Shown one piece after another: positions 49,301-61,758 of a stretch of 64,000 nucleotides of DNA. The number at the start of each line of letters is the position of its first letter. Positions within the stretch are counted from its first letter, which is position 1. Source of the stretch: Tetranychus cinnabarinus (lineage: Eukaryota > Arthropoda > Arachnida > Trombidiformes > Tetranychidae). The DNA is taken from positions 8,742,001 through 8,806,000 of the forward strand of contig WHVY01000001.1 in assembly GCA_022266195.1 (NCBI GenBank), given 5' to 3'. The position numbers and the translations under genes were made by a program. Below the pieces are notes generated by a model. That model was not told the origin of the DNA, did no database searches, and saw only the letters and a program-made list of their open reading frames with translations.

Positions 49301-52300
49301 GAAATGAAAATTAGTGAAATTAGACTTGATGAGAAGCTTTTTCTCTCTCTCTTCATATTTTTCATACTTACTCTTTATTTTTATCAAGGTGAGAATAATG
49401 ATTATATTGGTTAATCGGATAATCATGATTCAACAAGTTTTCTCATCAATAGATTAAAGTGTTGATCTGATTCACGGCTTAAAACGCCAACATAAACAAG
49501 CTGATGAAAACATCAAAGTAGGAAAAAATTATGATGTTAAGGTGAATGATGAGGATAAAATATACTTTAAGGAAAAAAATCTCTAGACGATTATCAGTAA
49601 AATAAAGCTTCTCACATCATGATTGATGTTGATTTGGTGTTATTATGGGTAAAGAGTTAAAATATCACCCAATTTTGACAATAATCTCAGCAATATTGCA
49701 CGAAATGAACCAGATTTGGGTTTTATGACAAGAAAGACTAAACCTGGTTATATCGAGATTCAATTGATCATCATTTTCATCATTAATCATCTAAACATTG
49801 GCAATTTGATAGGTTTAAATAAATTATTTAAATGGTTACCTAAACATTTGATCATATAAAAGGTTTATCAAATGGGAAAATGTTAATTTGCAAAGTTAAT
49901 CGAAAATTTAGCTTTTACAATTAGATTGTTGATATAAATAGATTGTTTGGTAACTTTTAAGGCCACTAATATTAAATCTATCATTTGAGTTTTCCATTGA
50001 AGATGATTTACCATTCATTGTCGTTATTATGATTATTATTATTTCTTGTAGCCTCTTCTCTATCATCAAAATTTCATTGTTATTATAATGGTTATCATTA
50101 TTAATAGTTGATCTGATTACAGTTTATGTTCAGTAAATATTGAAATGTTTACTGGACTGTAAAGTCATCTGTTACAAGTAGGTAGATCAAGTTGAATTGT
50201 TAGCATTTTGGCAAATTAATTTAATATCACAAATGAATTGAATTGTAAGGGTGGAAATTATTTTAATTTTTTGATTAACATTTCATCCTTTAACTCCTGA
50301 CTGCAAGTAATCAACTTAAAATTAATTTTTAACTCTTTTTTTTGTTTTTACTCATTAATATTGGGAAAGATTTTTTCCAATGTTATGAATTACATTTATA
50401 CTGATGAATTATCATCAATGAAAACTCAATTTTACTGTAATTTGATTGTAGGCAGATTAATTTATATCTGTTCAAGTTTCAGCAAACGTTTGAATACTTT
50501 TTGTTGTTTTTCATTTCAAATGTTTGAGAAATGTTGATTAACAGTTGATTTGTCTGATTACATTAAATTTTCATCAAAATTACGTCTAATTTTGGCTTAG
50601 TTGGTCTTAAGGGTTGGCCAAGGAAACAAATATACAAACATTTAAATAATATCAGTTGAAATATTTGTAGTTGTAAATAATTAAGGATAAGAGGATAAAA
50701 GCTCAATAGGTTATTAAGCCTCATCGGGTAGATGATGATCTTTAGATGATGATGAAAAGATGATCTTCAATACAAAAGAATTGTAATTAAGGAGATTCTT
50801 ATAATGTAATTAGGGAAATCATAACTACCATTAAAAATGATGCTTAATGTAAATTTAGCTTCAAGTTTGTATGAAGAAGCCTCTTGACTCAATCAAATGA
50901 TTTGAAAATCAAAAGTTATCATGTTTTTATGCTTTCTCCTTTCAATGTTAATCCTGGTTTCTTGGTTGACTATTGACTGTAATCGAGTACATTGACCAAC
51001 AATGCCATTCTAATGTCCAGTTGATCTGAAAAGTAAACAAGAAAAGATTATTTAAACTGATATCAAAGGTTAACGATTGATCAATGAACAATCAGAATAT
51101 ATTATTTTACTCAATAAACATTTGTGACTGATAGTGTTTGACAAAATAAATGATTAAAATGGCGCAAAAAATAGCGTAACTTCAACTATTAATTTGATTC
51201 CAAAACAGTTATAAACAATTGAAGGGTAAAAATCAATTTATCTTCCTTTGTTATTCATCTAATTGATATGATTTTACTTGTTGAGGTCAGTTGTTAGACT
51301 AAATGATTGAATGATTTAAGAAATTAAACTGAAATCTATTTTAAGTCATGATCATTTGAAGGGTTTGCTGAAACAGCAATTTAACAAGCTCACAAAAACA
51401 TAAGATTACTTGAAACAATTTAACTCATCTTTAACCATTAACATTAATTCATTAGACTTTTTTTATAACATCAGTTATCGGTCTTACAGTCAATGTATCA
51501 TCTTAAATATTTACTGAATCTGTTGACTTCAATTGTTAGGTTTACCTATTTATTAATATCTTTTAGGTTGTTAATATTTTGGATTAGGTTGTTACCGGTA
51601 AAAATGAAGGTGAATGATGTTCAATGTGAATGATTGGCGTAACTAAAGATACAACATTAACTTCTAGGGAGGTTAATTTAATCACTATTTACAGAACAAA
51701 GTTGACCATTAACACATGGAGAAGTTGATTAATTTGAAAATTTATCAAAAAATCGTTACGGTTCAATCGGTACAATCATCAATTGACAGTTGGAGTTTAG
51801 TAAATCATCGAAGCTTCATATTGTCTGAATTGTTCAAATCTTTGCAACACTATCCGATTTTAACGTTTCAAATTTATCTTGACATAATTACCAGATTATT
51901 TAAATCATCCCAATTTATAGTGAGTAAATACAGGATAATAAAAGATTTTGAGTTTAAAATCTGTTCTTTAACAAGTCCAATCAACAATTATGGTGCACAA
52001 GTAACTGAAATAAGAAAAAATAAGAACAAATCAGTGACTACAGTTAATGGTAATTTAGATGGTATTTACCTTACCAAAAGGGATTAAACATTCAACAGGT
52101 TGATATTTATGGCATTTTGATTTCATCCTTCAAAATAGATTAAATTTAATTCACTTGATTGTGGATTAGGGGTTGAGCTTTTCATTGTTTTCATCTCTGC
52201 TACCTCTATTAATACAGTGTACGTCCAAACCAATAGTACATCACTTTTGCTGATTGACCTACAGAAAGTGAGAAATAATAAAATGACAATTGATATGCAG

Positions 52301-55300
52301 GGCTCCGGATTCAGTTAAACAACGATTATCTGGTCACAAAAAGAGCGAATAAAACAGTTAATAGAATGATAATAAATTATTATGCGAAATTTAGTTCGCT
52401 TAATTTAAAAATAAGGTTCAGTTGTAATGAAAAATTTAAATTATGGACGGTGAATCAGTTGATTATAAGCCCGTAATTCAATGATTTTCAATAATAATTA
52501 GATGCGAAAGGATAAATTTTAGGTTACTTGTTTAGATTACAATTGAACTTGTGATTATGATGGTGATGATAAAGATAAAAAAAGGTCCACCATTTGTTTA
52601 AAGCGGTGCAAGGTTAGTGAGAATAACAATTCAATGTATAATCAGAAACAATTTAGGGTGAAATCGATGCCAATCCAAATAATCATGATTATCAATCTAC
52701 CTTCACACTGAACTGAGCTTTTCAGATGAAAATTTCAGTGAAATAGGAAAGGATGAAGAAAAGGTCTTTTTAAGGTAAATAAAGCAATTGAATAATTTCC
52801 ATTGTTACCATTCAACTGTTGAATTACTTTAAATATGATTATTGTTATTATAATAACGAAAGCTCATTGAATTACAATTACGGGCCTTAAATTGAATGTT
52901 ATTACAATTTATTGATGGACAAGTTTTAACTTACGGTAAGAAGCAGTAAAATGGCGTATATTGACCAAGCTTTTGATGTAAACCGTTTTTCATCCCTTAT
53001 TGTATTATACATAATATAATTGAAATACCAACATGTAAGAAGCAAAGTTTGACTCTAAATTAATTTGATTTAACAAAAATTAAATGCATAAAATGTTACC
53101 TTTAAAGGTTAGATCAATATTTTTAGTAGCAGATGAACATTCGTGAACAATCAATGTTGATCGTGAAAGACGATTCTTTTGAATCCATATTTTCCACTTG
53201 TTTAAATTGAATATATTAACAGCTCAAATTAAATTTTGCCAAATCCAGAAGCGTCCAAAGTTCAAGAATAAATCGTGCAATTTAATTTTCGCTAATAAAA
53301 TGATACTTTTTTAGCTCTTTCCCTTTCAATAGATCAGGTAGCCCATTTGTCCATCGAAAATGGTTTCGGCATAATCGAGTAGCTTCACTCATGTTGGTAG
53401 TAGTGGCAGTAGGCCACTTCATGCAAATAGTCCATTCTTGATTGTTGTGAGACTTGATATTCACTTTACCACTATTGAATCCTTTTGTTTAAATTGAATA
53501 TCTTCAAGTAAGAAACTTGTACAACTGAAGTGAAGTTGAAGAACTGTAAAATTCCATTTCTTCTCTAAATCCTTTTTTAGATCTTTTTCCCATAATCCAT
53601 CTACAATTCAATTCATGATTCAGTGTCATGTGATTGAGAGAGTTTGTTAAACAATCTAAAATGAAAAAAAAGTATAAAAAAGTGTTAGAATATATGAATT
53701 TCTAATTTAAGTGTGGGTCAGTTAGTAATTAGCCTTGAAGTGAATCAAATTAAATTAAATCCGGTTTGTTGTTAGGTTCATCAAAAAAGCAACTTACGGA
53801 TGAGAATATGAAGAAACATACAATTTGAAATACTGTAAGTTGATTGTTGTTGAATAACAGTGTTTCCTATTAATATACATATTTGTTGGATCAAAACAAA
53901 CCTTGATTACAATAAGTTGCAGTTTTGTGTGAGAAAGACAACTTCCGATAGTCCTGAGAAAAAGATGAGACAAATAACAATAGGCAGCAAAAAAGTATGA
54001 AGATGGCAAGAAGAAAGGGGAAAACAATTAGAAATGAGATGAAGAGAAGAGGGGGAGAGAGCAGTTAGATGATGAAGGGACAATTGAAGATGGTTTTGAG
54101 TTAGCATCAAAACTGTTATGACTTTTCAAATCACAGGATGTTACCCTGAAGGCAAACTATTTGTGTAGCTAAAGGATGTAATTTAGTTAAAATTCAAGCG
54201 AAAGTCATTTCTCACCACAATTACTGTATAAGGCCAAGTAACGAGGACTGAATCACGGAATCACTTGCTCTTGTCAAATATCCATTTCTGGACTATTATC
54301 GTGATTTAATACTGATCCGAGTTCATTATAAATCTGAACTACAGTAAAATTACACTTAACCGATATTTTTGGAGATACTCCATCTATTGGAATAATTAAT
54401 ACTTTTTTCTTATAATTCTCTTTCTTTCTCTTTCTCACTTTTAATTTTAATTTTGTCCAATCAGAAAGACTCACAGAAAAGGACAAAAAGAAAGAGAAAA
54501 ACTATTAAACAAAGAAAAAAGTATTAATTATTCCAATAGATGGAGTATCTCCAAAAATATCGGTTATGTGTAATTTTACTGTAGTTAGATTTTAACGACT
54601 TTTTTTTCTTCCGTCGCCAATTTCCTCATCAATTCATCTGATTAATTGACAATTTTGTATTTTATATTCGCGATCAAATACGCTCAAAACGCTCAAAAGT
54701 TGCAAAGAGACTTTTGAAACTCGTCACTGAAAGAACTCCTTTTTTAAGAGATTTTTGTGTCATTTGCGAACAATTGGTCCGTTACTGCAAGTTTTGAGAT
54801 GTTTGAGTGTATAATACAATATTGTATTCAATTTCCTTGCACCATTTCGTGACTTTTTCTTGAAAGCGACCACATCCTATTTTTGGATTTTATCACAGAG
54901 TTGTCCATTTGTGGTTTCATTAGGGGCAGCCTCAGCGGGAAAGCGTTTCCAGTTAAATATGAGAACTTTGAACAGATAAAAATGGATGAAAAATAATTTT
55001 AGTTAATTAAAAACAATCTATTGAATCTTTAATACTAACCGTGATACAAAAATAATAAATGAATTCTTTAATATTTCATTATTTGTTTCTTTATTGTGAT
55101 CTCAACAGACATGCTGGCCTACCATGTTGTCCCTGGATTGTATTATAGTAGCCACTTGATGGACGGTCAATTTATCAATTCACTGCAATCATCACTTCCA
55201 ATCAAGGTTGGGGTTAGAGTTGATCGCTGTTCAAGTAAGTAACCTGCTGGAGAGAAAGAGTAGTAAAATTGGATTACAAGTGTTATTTGATGAATTACTT

Positions 55301-55580
55301 TTTAAATGAAGCTACTTGCGTGTGTAACATTATTAATAGTTTTTCAGAAATACAGAAAAGAACTGGAATGAGGTTGATTCAAGTTTTAACTTTACCAATT
55401 GTTGTTAATACATATTTTGATCTCATTCCGACTTTCATAATAGGGCGCTTGGTGGAAGTTAACATGAGTCCAGTCTATGGAACAGATATACCAGCTTCAA
55501 ATGGAGTCATCCACGTAATCGATTGGATTATCAAACCAAATGACAATGATTGGTGCGATGATGTAATATTTCCACGCTGA
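46387..55580 (+). CDS. Secreted protein with two fasciclin (FAS1) domains
   Basis: FAS1 domains mediate cell-matrix and cell-cell adhesion, as in fasciclin-1, midline fasciclin, periostin and TGFBI. Four exons, 46387-48421, 48730-48828, 55109-55234 and 55444-55580, join in frame to 798 residues. Residues 1-17 form a signal peptide. Residues 20-490 are Ser/Asn/Gln-rich and probably disordered, with an Asp/Glu-rich patch. FAS1-1 spans about 521-645: H1 motif YTLFLPSNEALAKLP at 544-558 and H2 motif NGIIHVIEGVLYP near 632-644. FAS1-2 follows (H1 YTVFVPSNEALQKIP; the YH motif in AYHVVPG; H2 NGVIHVIDWIIKP) and is split by three introns, one of 6.3 kb. No membrane anchor is seen, although the C-terminus ends CDDVIFPR. 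Insect relatives usually have four FAS1 domains; the long N-terminal linker is unusual. AATAAA at 55816. Confidence 0.9.
48829..55108 (+). other. FAS1 gene intron 3 (6.3 kb)
   Basis: The longest intron in the window, interrupting the second FAS1 domain. Both ends are confirmed by reading frame and by the domain continuing TALK|DMLAYHVVPG. It contains the 240-base hairpin element at 54342-54581 and several A+T-rich open frames, the longest at 51716-52087 and 49034-49414, which look like chance. No nested gene is supported. Confidence 0.85.
54342..54581. mobile_element. 240 bp MITE-like hairpin with TA flanks
   Basis: Arms 54342-54410 and 54513-54581 (69 bases each) are reverse complements with a single mismatch. 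The ends read CAGTAAAATTACAC and its complement, with TA on both sides (54340-54341, 54582-54583). A CAGT start and TA target site are typical of Tc1/mariner elements. The 102-base spacer is itself partly self-complementary (CTTTCTTTCTC against GAAAGAGAAA). It has no coding capacity, so it is a miniature inverted-repeat element. Confidence 0.85.
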
Positions 55581-56980
55581 ATAATTTCAATCCTTTTTTC
55601 GCCATTAATCTCTTGGTTCCAACTTGTCATCATTTTTCACAAAAAAATATCATTTTCACCATCTTCATCACCATCTCTATCATCAGTATTTTTACTACCT
55701 TTTTTTATTCCAAATTAGTCTCTTTTTGACTTACATTTCTTTTATAAGAAATATTTCATATTTTTTCATTTTCGATTTGTCCAACCATTTTGTTCATTCT
55801 GGAATAGAAGGATGAAATAAAAAAACAAAATTAAATTTAATTACGACAAAACAAAGCATGTTGTCAACTTACTTGATGATAACTCGGTTATAAACCAGTT
55901 TGATTCTTCCTCGTGTCACGAATGCCGTGTTTTGATACATAATGAACAAACAAATTACAATTAGTGGGCTAAATTTTTGCAACAGTTAATAAGCGAAAGT
56001 GGTGGTCAGTATGATGACGATCATCATTAAGATGACAGTGATAATAATAATACTCTAAAGCAGATAGAAGGAAAGAGGAGAGATTAGAAAAAGATGTTGA
56101 CAAGAAAAATTTAGCAGAAAAAGAGGCAACATTTGAAAGGAAAAGCGGAAGAGGACACTTGATTCAATAAATCTGTTATAAAATTAGAAGATTTAAATTG
56201 CTATCACAAGAGAACAAATAGCAGTACAATTAGCTTAAAACAATTGCGATTAAATTCAACATAACTGAGCTGAGTAAATAGTAATGACAATAACGAGTAT
56301 AAAATGATCGCATGTTTGCTAGAAAATGATCTCAATTAAGCAAAGAGCCATTTCCTCATATTACTAATTAGTCTAACCATGTTAGTGTAGATTTATTTTA
56401 CCATAGGCCATCACAGTTGGTCATTTGTTAATTAAAAATTAAAAATTGTCAATTTAAGTTAAACGCTTACACTTACCCAATGTAGCTGGTTTATGGTCAA
56501 TATCTTATGGGTTGTTCCAAGCCGTTACATTTTAAATTGGTCACATCTACTTGCAAATTTGTTAATTAAGGCAGAATAAAATTTAACAAGATAATATAAA
56601 AAATGAATGAAGAGCAATGTAAACAAGTAAACAATTAAATAAAAATCAGATTAGTCGAAAGACCGTTGGCTGTTAACAGAGTCTATAGAAAGAGACTTGA
56701 CATTTTACGCTTTTTTTTCTTTTCTATTCCAAGCAAGTTGAAAGCTTTTTTGAACCATATTAATCATTCAAAGTGGAGCGACCTATTGTATCAACTACAT
56801 AAGCTTATTAATTGAACAATTTTTCTTTCTTGTTTTGGTTACTGTTATTTTTTTTTGTTTTTTCTTCTTGTTATTGTTTCTGTTATTTTACCTTACTTTT
56901 CAGATTGCTGATCAACAAACACTGGTTATTCTTGTTGGAGTTTTCGCAGCTAAATTGAACCATCTCTTTTGATAATTCCT
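55581..56980. other. Intergenic region between FAS1 gene and disordered-protein gene
   Basis: It carries the FAS1 gene 3' end (AATAAA at 55816), then A+T-rich DNA. A long pyrimidine tract ending TTTTCAG at 56903 is a likely splice acceptor in the 5' untranslated region of the next gene. No other gene is supported. Confidence 0.5.
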
Positions 56981-58402
56981 ATGGATGAATCTAAAGCAAT
57001 ATCGCCAAACTGGCCTTTCAAAGGTTCACCCATATCATCAACATCGTCTTCGTGTTCATCCACCTCAACTAAGCCAGTTTTACCAACTGAGCAAACTAAA
57101 CTGCCCGTCAAACAGCGTGTTGTTTTTCCTAGTGATCGTACTAATACATCTTTTGGTACATACAGTGACAATATAAACAACAACAAAAGCAACAAATTTT
57201 TTCCTAATAACTACAATAAGAACAAAAATAACGATGTTAAAGTTAAAAAACATGATCCTGATATCGATGCTAAACAAGAGTTAAGAGATGGCTGGGAATT
57301 TGACAGTCAACATTATCGTAATCCAAGTCCACCGATTACTGAAAGAATCAGCAAACCCGAAAATTTTCAGAAGAGACGACAAGACTATTCTAACCGTTAC
57401 AATGATAGACGGAATTATTCCAATAATAATCACCGGGGTAATGGTTTCAATAATTACGCTAATAGATCAAATCATAAGTCCAACGGCGATTATATACCGG
57501 ATAAGAGACGAAGAAATGACTCTTCTGAAACTAATGATACCTTTGACATAGACTGGTCTGATTGTAATTCTACAACAACAAATTGGACATTCAACAAAGC
57601 AACGGCAGCTACACAGACATCTCCTAAAGTCCAACATCAAGCGACACAATCTAGCCAAGATTGTTACACGCCAAATCTTGGACCAAAGAAAACAACCAAG
57701 GATGCAATACTAATTGATAGCTGGGTTAGATCACTGCTCGGTAATAACATATCATATAATCAAGATAATGGTCAATCAAATAAAAATATTTTCAGTGCTG
57801 ATGCTGGTGTCAGAGGTGATTCAAATATTAAAAATGGCAATTCAAGTCGTGCTAACATTGATCCTGCAACAGAAGATTATTGGGCTGATGAATTGAAAGA
57901 TAAGGCCCAAGTCAGTTCTCCAAAAATGGACAAACCTTCAGTTTTTACTAGATTAGGAAAACCTACAATTTGTGAATCAGACAACTTCACATCACCAGAA
58001 ACACATTTCCAGACGGTAAAACAGCTATACCCTGAAAAAACTCAGGCTGCTGTTGTCAAACCATTATTTAATGATCCTCGCGTGAATCACAATTCAATGA
58101 AAACGCAGCTACCACAAGAGATTCCGCCATCTCATCAGCTTAAACAGCCTCAAAAGTCTATGCCACCGCTAGTTATCTCCTCGCAAAAGACAGAGATTAA
58201 TATAAGAGATCCGAGAATCAGAAAAAGACTCAGCATAGATGCAGTAACCAATGAGTCTTCGCTGCCTAAACGTCAAAACATTGAGACTCCATCGGACTCC
58301 ATTCCATTAATTCCATTGATTCCTTTGGAACTTGTGGAAGAAGTTCATTCTTCGTGCCAAAAAACCAGTGACAAAAAACCATTAGTCATAGATTTATCAT
58401 AA
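56981..58402 (+). CDS. Disordered protein of unknown function
   Basis: A single-exon frame of 473 residues from ATG at 56981; the frame is open slightly upstream but has no earlier ATG. The protein is almost wholly polar: Ser/Thr/Pro-rich at the start, Asn/Lys-rich near 65-90, and Arg/Asn/Tyr-rich near 125-180 (RRQDYSNRYNDRRNYSNNN), like RNA-associated low-complexity segments. A basic KRRR near 172 could be a nuclear localisation signal. Two short conserved-looking pieces stand out: ILIDSWVRSLLG and the repeated DPR motifs FNDPRVN and IRDPRIRKR. DPR motifs recall C-termini of some nuclear CCCH zinc-finger proteins, but no finger is present, so this is not claimed as homology. AATQTSP resembles an LC8-binding motif. 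Probably a real nuclear protein gene; the function is unknown. Confidence 0.75.
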   Translation: MDESKAISPNWPFKGSPISSTSSSCSSTSTKPVLPTEQTKLPVKQRVVFPSDRTNTSFGTYSDNINNNKSNKFFPNNYNKNKNNDVKVKKHDPDIDAKQELRDGWEFDSQHYRNPSPPITERISKPENFQKRRQDYSNRYNDRRNYSNNNHRGNGFNNYANRSNHKSNGDYIPDKRRRNDSSETNDTFDIDWSDCNSTTTNWTFNKATAATQTSPKVQHQATQSSQDCYTPNLGPKKTTKDAILIDSWVRSLLGNNISYNQDNGQSNKNIFSADAGVRGDSNIKNGNSSRANIDPATEDYWADELKDKAQVSSPKMDKPSVFTRLGKPTICESDNFTSPETHFQTVKQLYPEKTQAAVVKPLFNDPRVNHNSMKTQLPQEIPPSHQLKQPQKSMPPLVISSQKTEINIRDPRIRKRLSIDAVTNESSLPKRQNIETPSDSIPLIPLIPLELVEEVHSSCQKTSDKKPLVIDLS

Positions 58403-59227
58403 TCTTTTTCAAAACCATCTCATACATTTTTGACTCTATTGAATAGCAATTTGTATAAAATATGCTATGAATATTGACTTTCCGATAGGATTGTTTAGTT
58501 TTGTTTTCAATACTGATAAGGCTTAAAATTCCGAAACTGAGACTAAACGAGTCGATCTCATCTTAAGTGCAATGATACTGTTAGAGAACTAAGTTTTGGT
58601 TGCTTTTTTGCCAATCAATGCTTTTTGATAAGAATTTGAGTTTTCTTTTTTTTGTAAGCATAAAAATTTTATCACAAATATGTGATAATATGAGTATATT
58701 AGTCGGTAACCTGTAAAAACTTGTAGCACTTTTGTTTTGATCATAAATTGAGTTAAATATTTACATTAAATACTTTGATATTCTCATTATTCTAAATATT
58801 TTTTTGTTTGTTAACACTTGCTCATCCACTTGTTAGTCTGATTTGTATTTTTCCCATTCAAGTCGATGAAAAAATTATGCCGCGAACCTTAATCTATGAT
58901 ACTAAATGTACAAGCTGAAGTTGAATTGTTTAATCCATTTATGTAAATCTTATAATCGTTTGTCTAAACGGGAAATTTGTTTTTGTTTACCTCAGAATAA
59001 TCATGTTATAATATTAAATCCATTATTTAAGAACATTATTTTCGAAATTAGCGCTACTTTTGGCTTATTTCGAGGCGCACTTTTTAAATTTCTGTAACCA
59101 AGGAAACAAGTTTACAATTTTTCTAGTTTGTTTCTTGTTTGTTTGATCTTGAGTAAATTCTGATAAACATTGTATTTATTGTTTTGTAATTTTGTATAAA
59201 AAGTCTTTTTTGATAGTTTCATCTGTA
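58403..59227. other. Intergenic region between disordered-protein gene and SLC25A46
   Basis: A+T-rich. A small hairpin TATCACA...TGTGATA lies near 58670-58688. The 3' untranslated region of the upstream gene and the promoter of SLC25A46 should share this 0.8 kb. A 63-codon frame at 58906-59097 has no recognisable content. Confidence 0.5.
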
Positions 59228-60979
59228 ATGGACAGTAACGATTTTTCAACTGCTGGAACTAGTGATGGAAACTCATTTGCTTTCCGTTTTGATGCTAATG
59301 ACCCATTTGATAGGTTAGTATTTTTGTGTCTTGCATCATTATTAAGGCTCGTTTTTGATAAATAAATTGTGTTTCATAGCTATAAGCATTAGTTTTTATT
59401 CACGTTACAAGTAGAAGCCTATTTTATGATTGATTCTTGCAAAAATGCAAGAGGCTTAATCTAATTCCTTTCGTCCTGTTCTAATCAAACAAGCTGCATC
59501 TCTTTCGATAAATGTAAATCGAAGTATCTTGCAAGATTTATCTCTCCTTGATGCTAAATATTTAATTTCTGAAACATTATATTGATCGTCAGTTTTAATT
59601 CGTCTCTCGATTTGCAGGATACCATCCTTTCAAAGTACACCTCGATGGACCAATAAAATGGATCATGATATTTCAAAAGTTCGATCCAGATCTTTTGGCT
59701 CAAATCACAGCGATCGAGAAGAAAAGATGACATCTTATGTTGTTGACATTGTCAATTTACTGGCTGAACATGTTTTATTTCATCCATTGGTTGTTATCAG
59801 ACGACAATGTCAGGTAAATTATTTGTTGTCATTATTTGAATATCGGGATAAATTTTTGCTTTAATATACTCTCTTTGTTACAGGTTACTCGGGCTTCCTA
59901 CCGTTACCATTTAACTCCATTTTCAGTGATACCTTTAATGTACAGAATCAGATCCAATCAAGGTTCTGGAGCCTTGTGGAAAGGACTAACGAGTAACTTA
60001 ATTGTTAAGGGATTGTATCTATCGTGTCAGTCATTTATTGCTGGCGTATTAGGTACTGACGAGTAAGTGTTGTAATGTTATGTTGTCGCTTTATGTTGCA
60101 AATTCTGAACGGAATCCTTTTCTAGCTTCAGAGTAATAATTTGTTAATTCTTTGATCTATATCTAATCACTTAATAACAATTCTATACGCTATTCACTAT
60201 GTTTATGATTTTTCTTATCAATTTTCTTTTTTTGTTAACAGGAATCTCGTTTGTAGAGGAATTGCTTTCATTTTTGCTAGTCCATTTCTTTGCGCCAATT
60301 CAATTGAAATTGTACAGTCCACAATTGCTAGTGAAACTCCCGGCGTATTTGATTGTTTGAAAGAAGGCCTAGCCAGATTTACTCATTGGAATTCTACAGG
60401 AACACGACTATTACCTTTTTGGGTTCTTTGTATCCCAACAGCTGGTTACTATATTCTGCACTATCAAATAAGTTCATGTATGATCGGGATATGTTGTGCT
60501 TTAGGCAAAACGAGAACGGATTCGAATTCTTACCGAGCTTCAATTTCAAGATTGATAGGATTATTTGCTGCTGATGTTATATTATATCCTCTTGACACTG
60601 TGATTCAAAGGTAAAGGACTATTTATGTGCAATAGATTAAGCTCGATTCAAGCTTCAAAAATGCACTAATTCGATATCATGTGCCCTTCTCTTGTATTCT
60701 GTAACCTTTCGATTATGCAAAATAACTAATGTATTCTTCTTTTCTCATAGACTTTATCTACAGGGAACTCGTACAATAATTGATAACATTGACACAGGCA
60801 ACACTGTTTTACCTGTTATATCTGCATATGAAGGAGTGAAAGAATGTTTTCAGACAATCGTCAAGGAAGAAACTACATTGGGTCTATACAAAGGATTTGG
60901 AGCATTGGTATTGCAATTTTCCCTTCATTTCTTGTTATTGAATTTCACTCGTTCAATGTGTAAAAAGATTCTGGGCTAA
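59228..60979 (+). CDS. SLC25A46: SLC25A46-type mitochondrial outer-membrane protein
   Basis: SLC25A46 is a mitochondrial carrier family member that sits in the outer membrane and acts in mitochondrial dynamics, cristae organisation and lipid handling, related to yeast Ugo1. Five exons, 59228-59313, 59618-59813, 59884-60062, 60242-60610 and 60751-60979, join in frame to 352 residues (human 418; the N-terminal tail is shorter). The family-specific blocks are clear: EHVLFHPLVVIRRQCQV, ALWKGL, ECVKEG-like DCLKEG, LYPLDTVIQR (the carrier PxD motif) and LYLQGTRTIIDN with YKGFGALVLQFSLH. These match the human chain closely in order and spacing. AATAAA at 61258. The gene is convergent with the SLC6 gene, 0.8 kb apart. 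Confidence 0.95.
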
Positions 60980-61758
60980 TTTAACTAGTTGACTTAACCA
61001 TACAATGTACACTAGCTAAAAGTATTTAAAGCTTAATTAATTCAAACTAGAATTAAGTATTTCAAAATGTGATCGAAGACTGGCAATGGTTTCATTATTT
61101 CATCTAACTTGCAAAACTTGCTTCAATCAATTTGTTTGATTTTCAAATGCTCACCTTTCATGTATATGCTTAGTCAGGTTTAATGAAACCAGACTCTATT
61201 CAACGTATTCATTAACCTATTGCTGACAAATGATTACATATATTTTATTTAAGATGTAATAAATTTACAGATTTGGATATCAATTATAATATCATCATTT
61301 TCTTGCTTCTGTCAAATGTGATTTGATTTTAATGCTCAATTTGAAGGACATTTTTAAATTCAAGCGAATAGTAACATTCATTGTATTTATACATGTATAT
61401 CGCTTTAAAAATGATCTAAACATATAATCTATGGTCAAAAATTATTAAAAAAGACATTATCATCACAGCGATTACAAACCAATAAAAGTGATACAATAGC
61501 AACTTTGGCTTCAAGGTGGGAATATTTACAAAAAATGAGGAAATTCATACACTTATTGTATTTCGTTTACAATGATCACGATCACAACCTTCGTAAAATT
61601 ATTGGTTAATACAATTTCTAAAACCAATTATCGAAGTTGATCATCAATCGAATGTTCCTTGTGAATAACAGATTGGACTAAGATTGGTTGAACTTGATCG
61701 TTCTTAGCTTGTCCCAACTGTGATTAGCCTTAATTGGAGGCTTGTGTGAAAAAATTAT
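60980..61758. other. Convergent intergenic region, SLC25A46 and SLC6
   Basis: Holds the two facing 3' untranslated regions. The plus-strand signal AATAAA at 61258 serves SLC25A46. No gene or repeat is seen. Confidence 0.55.

Noticed and set aside
49034..49414. 126-codon Ile/Phe/Ser-rich frame inside FAS1 intron 3.
   Set aside because: Low-complexity hydrophobic reading of A+T-rich repeats; no homology or transcription cue.
51716..52087. 123-codon frame inside FAS1 intron 3, considered as a nested gene.
   Set aside because: A rough estimate from base composition gives about one such frame by chance in a window this size; no motif, signal peptide or splice context supports it.
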